A DNA stretch of 12,842 nt from Bordetella parapertussis (GTDB lineage: Bacteria; Pseudomonadota; Gammaproteobacteria; Burkholderiales; Burkholderiaceae_B), in assembly GCA_945868195.1 (NCBI GenBank), contig CAMBLP010000056.1:1-12842 (forward strand), in the 5' to 3' direction. The notes beneath the pieces are model-generated. The model saw only the letters and a program-made list of their open reading frames with translations. It ran no database searches and had not been told where the DNA came from. The position numbers were made by a program, and so were the translations under genes. This document shows positions 7,216-12,842 of this stretch, in pieces; position 1 is the first letter of the stretch, and each line of letters begins with the position of its first letter.

Positions 7216-8170
7216 AGCGCCCAGCGGCACCAAAACCTGCAAAACCTGCCTCACCCGGTCCCGCCACGGCACGCGGAGGACCAAAAATCAATGACTGCGG
7301 TGATTGACCCAGCTGACGTGCCGTTTGCGTGAACGCGCGCGACGCATCGGTGGCACCCAGCATCAACATCGACACATCCGGCAAGGTCGATCCCTGCAAC
7401 TGCGCGACAGCCTGTCTTATTTCTTTGAGACTCTGCGTCATCTGCATCATCGCCCCCCCCGGTGCATTTAACCCATCCAGCGTTTTTTGCGCTGAGATCG
7501 AGAGCTTACGGATATCGACCATGGCCTCATCCACACGCTGGCCCGTCATCGTCAGCCCATCGATCAGGGCTGGAACCTTGGCCAACCCAGGCTCGAGCAA
7601 TACGACAGAACGCTTGAGCTGGTCGGACAAAGACGCAACATTTCGCAGGGTCGAACTTATTGCTTCCATATTTTCATCACTCGCGATTTTTTGAATATGG
7701 ACCAGCAAACCCTCTACCGCAGGCACCATCATTGCCGCTTGCGCGATCAGACGGTCCAAAAAATTCGGTCGAATCGGAATCTGTTGAATATTGGTGGCAC
7801 TCGACCCCACTCGAGTCGTCGATGTCCCATCGTCGCGCAACTCCACATTTGAGATTCCCGTCACGCCCGCAATCACAATTTCAGCCCAGGTCGCAAGTGT
7901 GACAGGCGTACTCGGATCAATAGTAATCAAAATCAAGACCTTGCCAGGCTGTTCAGGAACAAAACGCAGAGACTGAACGTTTCCCACTGGCACACCTTGA
8001 TAGCGCACCTGAGATTGCACTGACAGGCCTGTGACGGGCGAGGTCGCGATCAACTCGTAGGGGATTCGCGGCAGATTTTGCTTGCTGAGCCAAATTGCAG
8101 ACACCCCCGCCGCTATCGTCAGCAACAGCGCAAATAGTCCCGCCAAGAGGGCATGACTACGATTTTCCAT
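7214..8170 (-). CDS. MlaD-like MCE family substrate-binding protein
   Basis: A 318-residue inner-membrane-anchored periplasmic protein. One N-terminal transmembrane helix (about 8-29) is followed by a single MCE domain (about 37-115) with SPVTGLSVQSQVRYQGVPVG and the GVTGISNVEL segment. The rest (about 130-290) is helical with heptad-like hydrophobic spacing, which in related proteins builds a lipid tunnel, and a Gly/Ala/Pro-rich tail. MCE proteins form hexameric rings that carry phospholipids between membranes. The length (E. coli MlaD is about 180) and the auxiliary lipoprotein downstream place it nearer PqiB/YebT-associated or Mce4-like systems than to canonical MlaD. ATG 8170 overlaps the ATPase gene by 14 bases and has AAGGA (8183-8179) 8 bases upstream. 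A G8 tract (7460-7453) lies in the coding sequence. Confidence 0.93.
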   Translation of the reverse strand: MENRSHALLAGLFALLLTIAAGVSAIWLSKQNLPRIPYELIATSPVTGLSVQSQVRYQGVPVGNVQSLRFVPEQPGKVLILITIDPSTPVTLATWAEIVIAGVTGISNVELRDDGTSTTRVGSSATNIQQIPIRPNFLDRLIAQAAMMVPAVEGLLVHIQKIASDENMEAISSTLRNVASLSDQLKRSVVLLEPGLAKVPALIDGLTMTGQRVDEAMVDIRKLSISAQKTLDGLNAPGGAMMQMTQSLKEIRQAVAQLQGSTLPDVSMLMLGATDASRAFTQTARQLGQSPQSLIFGPPRAVAGPGEAGFAGFGAAGR

Positions 8171-8951
8171 GATTCTGTTCCTTAGGATTGTTCACGCCAA
8201 ACGCACGCACCGCGCGTTCGCCATGGAAGAACGCATCGAGGAAGGGATGCTTGAACTGCATCACCTCTTTGAGTGTGCCCTCGACTAATACTTTTTTTTC
8301 CGCCAGCACCGCCACACGCGTAGACAAGGCCGCGATCGTATCAAGGTCGTGTGTCACCATCACGACTGTAAAACCCAGTTCACGATGCAGCGCATGGATT
8401 AACTCCACAAACTCGTCCGAGCGTTGCGGGTCAAGTCCCGCAGTGGGTTCGTCCAGAAACAACAACACAGGATCCAGTGCCAGCGCACGGGCCAAGGCCA
8501 CACGTTTGGTCATACCTCCCGAGAGATCTGAGGGCATCAAGGCCGCATCACGCTCCGACATTCCCATCCAGCTCAGGCGCATCAACACTACTTCGCGAAC
8601 CAAATCCTCCGGAATATTGCGTACTTCGCGTAAAGGGAGTGCGATGTTGTCAAACACCGACAAGGCGGAAAACAATGCCCCCGCTTGAAATAACATACCC
8701 CACCGACGGGTCAACGCGACGCGCTCAGCGCCCACATAATCATGCACCGGACGACCAAAAACACTCACCACACCCGAACGCGGACGATCTAAACCCAAAA
8801 TCTGCCGTAATAAAGTCGTTTTACCAGCGCCCGAGCCACCCACTAGAGAGAGGATTTCCTTGGGATAAATTTTTAAATTCAAATCCTTGTGTACGATGTG
8901 CGTCCCAAACGCCGTCGTAAGATTGTCCACCACGATAATGGGGTTCTCCAT
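8157..8951 (-). CDS. MlaF-like ABC transporter ATP-binding protein
   Basis: A 264-residue cytoplasmic ATPase that powers lipid movement by the permease. It shows Walker A GGSGAGKTT (38-46), Q-loop Gln89 in MLFQAGALF, the signature LSGGM (143-147), Walker B LLFLDEPTAGLD (Asp167, Glu168) and the switch His201 in VTHDLD. MLFQAGALFSALSVFDNI and LSGGMTKRVALARAL are typical of the MlaF/Ttg2A/MKL group. The start is taken as ATG 8951, which overlaps the permease stop as TGATG; a TTG one codon earlier would give one more residue. The end overlaps the MCE gene by 14 bases. An A8 run on the coding strand (8299-8292) encodes EKK. Confidence 0.96.
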   Translation of the reverse strand: MENPIIVVDNLTTAFGTHIVHKDLNLKIYPKEILSLVGGSGAGKTTLLRQILGLDRPRSGVVSVFGRPVHDYVGAERVALTRRWGMLFQAGALFSALSVFDNIALPLREVRNIPEDLVREVVLMRLSWMGMSERDAALMPSDLSGGMTKRVALARALALDPVLLFLDEPTAGLDPQRSDEFVELIHALHRELGFTVVMVTHDLDTIAALSTRVAVLAEKKVLVEGTLKEVMQFKHPFLDAFFHGERAVRAFGVNNPKEQNHGKS

Positions 8952-10099
8952 CAAATCTTCATCTCGTCAAGCAACATCCCAAACAAAGCATCGATCAAAA
9001 TCACCCCAGTAATCGCCGTCACCACCGAAGCCGTCGTACCGCGACCCAAACTCTCGGTGTTGGGCTCAATCCGCAACCCAAAATGGCAGGCGATCAAGGC
9101 AATCCAAACCCCGAAGGTCACACCCTTGATCAAGGTGATCTTGTAGTTGGTGATCCCCACCGCATCGGGTAGCTGACTAAAAAACCACTGCATCGACAGG
9201 TCCAGCTCAAATTTAGCTGCGATCATCCCACCCAACAAGGCAAGCGCATCGGTCCACACGACCAGCAAAGGCATCGCAATCGCCAGCGCAATGACACGCG
9301 GCAAAATCAGGCGCTGCCCATGAGAAATCCCCATCACCTGCATCGCGTCAAGCTCTTGAGTCACACGCATCACACCGATTTGAGCCGTAATCGAAGAGCC
9401 TGAGCGTCCCGCAACCAAAATCGCGGCCAACACAGGCCCCAATTCTCGCACGGTCGCAATGCCCAGCAACTTGACGATAAATTGACCCGCACCAAACACC
9501 GCAAGCTGTTGCGCCGAAAGATAAGACAGCACGACGCCAACCAAAAACCCCACCAGCGCCGTGATCCCCAAGGCCTGTGTGCCCACGCGATACACTTGAG
9601 CAGAAATTTCACGCCACGGGCCGCGCAAAGGGTGTCGCACAAGCTTTGCCAAATCCAACAAAACCCCGCCAAGTAGGAGCAAAAGCTTTTGACCATGCTC
9701 AGCCAATACATACATCCCCGCACCGATCGCCACAACCCAAGCCAAGCGGTCAGTCGGTAGTTTATGGGGCGCAGGTTTGATCGGGTGATTTGCTAAAATT
9801 TCAAACAGCGCCTGCTGACCTGGGGACAGCTCCGTCCCCGGGGGGATCTTTTGCTCCCAACTCTGCCAAAGCAACTGAGCACCGACCGCATCAAGCAAAC
9901 CCATTCTGGAAAGATCCCAAGCATCCGCGCCCTTGGCCGCGGATAAAGCCTGACGACGCCGACGTACCTCGCCCCTGCTCGCCAAAGCCTGGACATTCCA
10001 GTTGCCCATCAGCACGCAACGCCCACCCTTCACCGACACGAGTGAGGTACGAGAGGAATCGGTTGTGACGGGTGCTGCGGGTGGAGAAGCTAACGCCAT
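8951..10099 (-). CDS. MlaE-type permease with N-terminal STAS-like domain
   Basis: A 382-residue inner-membrane permease. The C-terminal two thirds (about 140-382) is the MlaE domain, with five or so hydrophobic segments and the family hallmark ELGPVLAAILVAGRSGSS (219-236), followed by AQIGVMRVTQELDAMQVMG, and LGRGTTASVV near 351-360. The first 100 or so residues lack membrane segments and resemble a STAS domain (the GNWNVQALA and AWDLSRMGLLDAVGAQLLW pieces). In E. coli the STAS protein MlaB is separate and binds MlaF, so here that partner seems fused to the permease, as known in other proteobacteria. It is the first gene of the operon (permease, ATPase, MCE, lipoprotein), divergent from birA with 79 bases between. 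No clear Shine-Dalgarno precedes ATG 10099. Confidence 0.94.
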   Translation of the reverse strand: MALASPPAAPVTTDSSRTSLVSVKGGRCVLMGNWNVQALASRGEVRRRRQALSAAKGADAWDLSRMGLLDAVGAQLLWQSWEQKIPPGTELSPGQQALFEILANHPIKPAPHKLPTDRLAWVVAIGAGMYVLAEHGQKLLLLLGGVLLDLAKLVRHPLRGPWREISAQVYRVGTQALGITALVGFLVGVVLSYLSAQQLAVFGAGQFIVKLLGIATVRELGPVLAAILVAGRSGSSITAQIGVMRVTQELDAMQVMGISHGQRLILPRVIALAIAMPLLVVWTDALALLGGMIAAKFELDLSMQWFFSQLPDAVGITNYKITLIKGVTFGVWIALIACHFGLRIEPNTESLGRGTTASVVTAITGVILIDALFGMLLDEMKI

Positions 10100-10178
10100 A
10101 AAGGACTGGAATCCATAAAAAAACGACTTTCAGTCAGACTGATTCCCTACATCATAATTCAACCCGTAAAATCAAGAA
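10100..10178. promoter_or_regulatory. Divergent promoter region between MCE operon and birA
   Basis: This AT-richer gap must hold promoters for both directions. For birA a -10-like CATAAT lies at 10153-10158, about 20 bases before the ATG, without a good -35. It holds a 13-base palindrome TCAGTCAGACTGA (10130-10142), flanked by the inverted arms GGAATC (10108-10113) and GATTCC (10141-10146), and an A7 run (10117-10123). The palindrome could be an operator; that is inference. Confidence 0.4.
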
Positions 10179-11120
10179 ATGCGCATTTCCGTCCATGCCG
10201 ACCTCAACCCTGCCTTTCCAAGCCCCGAAGATCTAAGCGCAACGCTTAACGAGGCCTTGCCAGGCTTTGGCTCCGTGCAATGGGTCAGTAGCACTGGCTC
10301 CACCAATGCGGACTTGACTCAGCGTGCGAGACAACAACTACGTGTCGCACAGAACAGTCCTGCAACCACCCCGCTCCACCCTCCTCGCCCCTGGCTCTTA
10401 GGTGCTCATCGTCAGACCGCAGGCAAAGGCCGTGCCGGCCGCCCTTGGGCGAATGAGGCTGGATCAACGTTGATGTTTTCCTGCGCTTTTGAAACTCCGA
10501 TCCCGCTAGCGCAGCTGCCCGGCATCGCGCCCGCCCTAGGGGTGACAACCTGTCTCGCGCTGAGGTCATTGATCAATGCACAGCGCGTGGACACTGAGCT
10601 CCAGCACCTTACCCAACAATTCACCCAGCACCTCACGCTTAAGTGGCCCAATGACCTGCAGTGGCGCGGCGCCAAGCTAGCAGGCTTATTGATTGAAACG
10701 GCCCCCTCGTCCACGGTCGTGGTTGGCATGGGGCTTAACCTCAAAGGCGCCGATGTGCTGAGCGCACAACTTGGCCGCGAGATCGCTGATCTGAGTCAGA
10801 TTCAAGCGCTTACTGATCAAGCGCTTATTGCTCCCGCCCTTCTCGTGGCGCACCTCGCCCACGCCTGGCAACAGGCTCTCACCGACTACGCGAATCACGG
10901 TTACTCGGCTTTTAAACCTTCGTTTGATATAGTCGATGCACTCGCCGGACAAACCGTTCATGTGATGGATCAAGGCAATATCCTCTATCAAGGCTTGGCA
11001 CAAGGCACCGACCTCCTTGGACGCTTGCGTGTGTTGACGGATACTGGCGTGATACCCGTGGTGGTCGGCGATGTTTCGATTCGACCCACGAACGCTTTAA
11101 AAGCAGAGGGGACCCCATGA
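10179..11120 (+). CDS. birA: Biotin--[acetyl-CoA-carboxylase] ligase, no DNA-binding domain
   Basis: Class I biotin protein ligase that makes biotinyl-AMP and attaches biotin to carboxyl carrier proteins. The 313-residue protein begins almost at the catalytic domain: SSTGSTN (37-43), the biotinyl-AMP loop QTAGKGRAGRPW (79-90), KWPNDL (155-160) with GAKLAGLLIE (164-172) containing the active-site lysine, and VVVGMGLNL (180-188). The C-terminal BPL domain ends VVVGDVSIRP. There is no N-terminal winged helix, so unlike E. coli BirA it should not repress biotin genes. Two stretches look expanded: about 50-72 before the nucleotide loop (Gln/Pro-rich), and about 136-150. It overlaps coaX by ATGA, a translationally coupled pair typical of Burkholderiales. 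Confidence 0.95.
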   Translation: MRISVHADLNPAFPSPEDLSATLNEALPGFGSVQWVSSTGSTNADLTQRARQQLRVAQNSPATTPLHPPRPWLLGAHRQTAGKGRAGRPWANEAGSTLMFSCAFETPIPLAQLPGIAPALGVTTCLALRSLINAQRVDTELQHLTQQFTQHLTLKWPNDLQWRGAKLAGLLIETAPSSTVVVGMGLNLKGADVLSAQLGREIADLSQIQALTDQALIAPALLVAHLAHAWQQALTDYANHGYSAFKPSFDIVDALAGQTVHVMDQGNILYQGLAQGTDLLGRLRVLTDTGVIPVVVGDVSIRPTNALKAEGTP

Positions 11121-11887
11121 TCGTCTTGCTCGACGTTGGTAATAGTCGCCTCAAACTAGGCTGGTTTCACGCGAGCCTAGGGCGCGAGAGTGCCGTTCAT
11201 GCGATCGCACTCAACCCAATGGCGCAACTCCCCGAGCGACTGCGCAAATGGCTGGCCACGCTGCCTGTGCAGCCGCGTGCGGCGATGGGTGTCAATGTGG
11301 CCGGTAGCGTTGTGGCAGAGATGCTGACGGAGGTTTTTCGAGAGGCCAGCTGCCCGCTGAGCTGGAATGCATCCGCAACGCGCCAACTCGACGTGCACAA
11401 TGGCTATGACAAACCTGAACAACTTGGTGCCGATCGTTGGGCTGCGCTTCTGGGGCTCGCCGGACATTTTCCAAAAGCGCACCCTCCACTAGTTCTCGCC
11501 ACCTTCGGTACTGCAACCACAGTGGACACCCTCAGCCCAGCAAAACGCTTCGAAGGCGGACTCATCCTGCCCGGCCCAGCACTAATGCGACAGTCGCTCG
11601 CCCAAGGCACTGCAAACTTGCCGCTCGCAAGCGGTGCGGGCTCCGACTATCCGACCCACACTTTGCAAGCCATTTCCACAGGCGTGGTCGCTGCACAAAC
11701 CGGCGCTGTCTGGCGCCAATGTGAAATCACACACCGACGCTTTGGTGTGGCGCCGATCCTGTGTGTGAGTGGTGGAGGCTGGCCCGAGGTCGAACCCGAG
11801 ATCCGTCGCATGCTCGCCTCACTTGAGATCAAATTCATTGCACACCCAGTGCTTGATGGCTTGGCGCGGGTATTGCAAAGCGCATAG
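11117..11887 (+). CDS. coaX: Type III pantothenate kinase (Bvg accessory factor family)
   Basis: CoaX phosphorylates pantothenate, the first step of coenzyme A synthesis. The 256-residue protein has the ASKHA-fold motifs of the family: DVGNSRLKLGW (6-16) for phosphate binding, NGYDKPEQLGADRW (95-108) with the catalytic Asp106, and FGTATTVDTL (130-139) followed by FEGGLILPG (145-153). Type III kinases are not inhibited by CoA and need a monovalent cation. In Bordetella this gene was named baf because it raised pertussis toxin expression; no such role is implied here. The start ATG overlaps the birA stop by four bases and has AGAGGGG (11105-11111) upstream. Confidence 0.95.
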   Translation: MIVLLDVGNSRLKLGWFHASLGRESAVHAIALNPMAQLPERLRKWLATLPVQPRAAMGVNVAGSVVAEMLTEVFREASCPLSWNASATRQLDVHNGYDKPEQLGADRWAALLGLAGHFPKAHPPLVLATFGTATTVDTLSPAKRFEGGLILPGPALMRQSLAQGTANLPLASGAGSDYPTHTLQAISTGVVAAQTGAVWRQCEITHRRFGVAPILCVSGGGWPEVEPEIRRMLASLEIKFIAHPVLDGLARVLQSA

Positions 11888-11924
11888 TTTGACTCAGCGC
11901 AAGGCACCCATTAAAGTGAGCTCT

Positions 11925-11954
11925 TGATGAGGTATCACCTGATAAGGTATCAAC
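11925..11954. repeat. 15-base tandem duplication before the small membrane ORF
   Basis: Two copies, 11925-11939 and 11940-11954, agree at 13 of 15 positions (TGATRAGGTATCAMC). Each contains an AGG that could act as Shine-Dalgarno, and the second lies about 9 bases before ATG 11957. Fifteen bases keep the reading frame, so an upstream ATG (11927) would read MRYHL-IRYQR. Confidence 0.75.
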
Positions 11955-11956
11955 GC

Positions 11957-12130
11957 ATGCGCGCTGTGTTTATTGTTTTGATGTTGATGAATCTTGGTGT
12001 CTATGGCGTCGGTCAAGGCTGGTTCGGCACGCCCCGCGCCGAAGCCGGTCGTACAGCGACCAATCGACTCCCCGTGCCGCTTAATGCCGACGCTGTAAAG
12101 TTTGGTCCCGCGCAACTTCAAAATCGTTGA
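11957..12130 (+). CDS. Small single-pass membrane protein, possibly a truncated SPOR-type protein
   Basis: A 57-residue ORF starting at ATG 11957 with AAGG upstream; ATG 11927 would add 10 residues. It begins MRAVFIVLMLMNLGVYGVGQGW, one transmembrane helix with a basic start, so the rest lies in the periplasm. Then comes a short polar stretch and PLNADAVKFGP. In Burkholderiales as I recall them, coaX is often followed by a SPOR-domain protein that begins with such a helix and has an NADAxK-like stretch before the SPOR domain. Here the frame stops where that domain should start, so this may be a remnant or a genuine small protein. Its last 50 bases overlap the 3' end of waaA on the other strand. 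Assignment is inference. Confidence 0.5.
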   Translation: MRAVFIVLMLMNLGVYGVGQGWFGTPRAEAGRTATNRLPVPLNADAVKFGPAQLQNR

Positions 12131-12842
12131 TATGCTGCAAAATACGTACTGTGGCGCCCGTATGCAGCGCGACCCACTCCCGACCTAAGCGACCGCGCTC
12201 GCTCAACGCCTCAGGCTCCTTGAGCCAATTGAGTGCAGTCGCCACCGCACGCAAGGCAGGATCCACGATCTCAGAGCTTTGAATCTGGATGGCAGCACCC
12301 GCCGCTACAGCACCCTGCACCGCATCCGCAAAATTACGCGCAAAAGGCCCCACAATCACGGGGGTGCCCATCGCACACGCTTCGATCAGATTTTGACCGC
12401 CATGCGGCGCAAAACTACCTGCCACAATCGCGACATCGCTTGCCGCGTAAAAGAACGGCATCTCACCTAAAGTGTCACCCAGCACCACACGCACGTCGGC
12501 CAACGTGCGATCCGCATGCGTATTGTGACGAATATCCGACCACCGTACAAAACTTAAGCCCGACTGTTCCAGCAACTTCGCCGCCTCGTTAAAACGTTGA
12601 GGATGACGAGGAATCAAGAAAAATAACGGTGGCGGTGCAGCCGGGATGGGATACGCTACCGGTGCTAAGGTCTTGCTCTCGACTTCTGCCGCAACAGGGA
12701 TGGGCGTCAGAATCGGGTCAAAATGTACGGCATGGACCGCGTGATCTTCTGGCAATATTTCGGGATGCTTTAACTGATGCTGGATCGCGGACACAAACAT
12801 CGCATCTTCGCCCTCACGCGTACTCGCAATTGAGATCACAGG
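12081..12842 (-). CDS. waaA: 3-deoxy-D-manno-octulosonic acid (Kdo) transferase, C-terminal part
   Basis: The C-terminal 253 or so codons of a GT30 glycosyltransferase that adds Kdo to lipid IVA at the inner membrane; the gene enters from the right edge, so its start and N-terminal lobe are not visible. The CMP-Kdo-binding lobe shows ISIASTREGED just inside the window, LFFLIPRHPQRF, DTLGEMPFFYAASDVAIVAGSF, and PHGGQNLIEACAMGTPVIVGP with the family's GGQN and Glu. A Pro/Ala-rich stretch (12630-12764, about 45 codons) between STREGED and LFFLIPRHP is longer than the family usually has. The gene ends at TAA 12083-12081 and converges on the small ORF, overlapping it by 50 bases. Confidence 0.93.
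   Translation of the reverse strand, partial: PVISIASTREGEDAMFVSAIQHQLKHPEILPEDHAVHAVHFDPILTPIPVAAEVESKTLAPVAYPIPAAPPPLFFLIPRHPQRFNEAAKLLEQSGLSFVRWSDIRHNTHADRTLADVRVVLGDTLGEMPFFYAASDVAIVAGSFAPHGGQNLIEACAMGTPVIVGPFARNFADAVQGAVAAGAAIQIQSSEIVDPALRAVATALNWLKEPEALSERGRLGREWVALHTGATVRILQHINDFEVARDQTLQRRH

Noticed and set aside
7204..7284. Longer start for the auxiliary lipoprotein (GTG-type start at 7284)
   Set aside because: It would put 27 polar residues ahead of the signal peptide and overlap the MCE gene, while ATG 7203 has a good Shine-Dalgarno and leads straight into a lipobox.
10285..11154. Minus-strand frames opposite birA
   Set aside because: They overlap a well-marked ligase gene on the other strand and show no recognisable domain.
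11888..11924. Possible terminator after coaX
   Set aside because: No GC-rich stem followed by a T-run is present.
1..12842. CRISPR arrays, tRNA or rRNA genes, transposons, phage or defence genes
   Set aside because: None found: no repeat-spacer pattern, no transposase or integrase motif, no RNA gene, and every sizeable frame is a housekeeping or envelope gene.

Overview
The window looks like a chromosomal housekeeping stretch from a betaproteobacterium of the Burkholderiales, most likely an Alcaligenaceae-type organism related to Bordetella. The evidence is the dacC-dat-DUF493-lipB-lipA order, a birA-coaX (Bvg accessory factor type) pair divergent from a four-gene MCE lipid-transport operon, and a waaA (Kdo transferase) with the betaproteobacterial GGQNLIEAC signature. 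Base composition is moderately GC-rich and even throughout. I see no phage, transposon, plasmid, tRNA, rRNA or CRISPR sequence. Taxonomy and gene names rest on recognised motifs and remembered gene order, not on a search.

Layout. Positions 1-1492 (minus) hold the start of an HMG-CoA-lyase-family gene, cut by the window edge, preceded by a CaiB/BaiF CoA-transferase. Positions 1516-4414 (minus) hold lipA, lipB, a DUF493 gene and a D-amino-acid aminotransferase gene. Position 4455-5771 (minus) is a PBP5-type D,D-carboxypeptidase with its own likely promoter near 5800-5829. All genes from dacC to the lyase run the same way with short gaps and may form one long transcript. Positions 5858-6502 (minus) encode a small alpha/beta hydrolase. 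Positions 6565-10099 (minus) are a compact MCE-type ABC operon read as STAS-MlaE permease, MlaF-like ATPase, MlaD-like MCE protein and outer-membrane auxiliary lipoprotein, with overlapping or closely spaced ends. From a 79-base divergent intergenic region birA (10179-11120) and coaX (11117-11887) run on the plus strand. A tiny membrane ORF (about 11957-12130) follows, and it converges on and overlaps the 3' end of waaA (minus, runs off the right edge).

How the genes work together. DacC trims D-Ala from peptidoglycan stem peptides, and Dat can interconvert D-amino acids, so the two sit in D-amino-acid and cell-wall metabolism. LipB moves octanoate from acyl carrier protein to E2 or H proteins and LipA inserts sulfur to make lipoate. 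The CaiB-family transferase plus lyase would activate and cleave a branched C5-C6 acid. The MCE operon moves (phospho)lipids between the membranes and waaA builds the LPS core, so the right half leans toward the envelope. BirA and CoaX supply protein biotinylation and coenzyme A.

Nothing here is clearly a new system. The points most worth a second look are the very short SPOR-protein-like remnant between coaX and waaA with its duplicated leader, an unusual Pro/Ala-rich insert in waaA, two adjacent tandem duplications around the CoA-transferase stop codon, paired G-tracts encoding the same peptide in neighbouring MCE-operon genes, and the in-frame continuity between dat and DUF493. No gene-free stretch exceeds 300 bases; the longest is the region after coaX (11888-12080), which holds only the small ORF.
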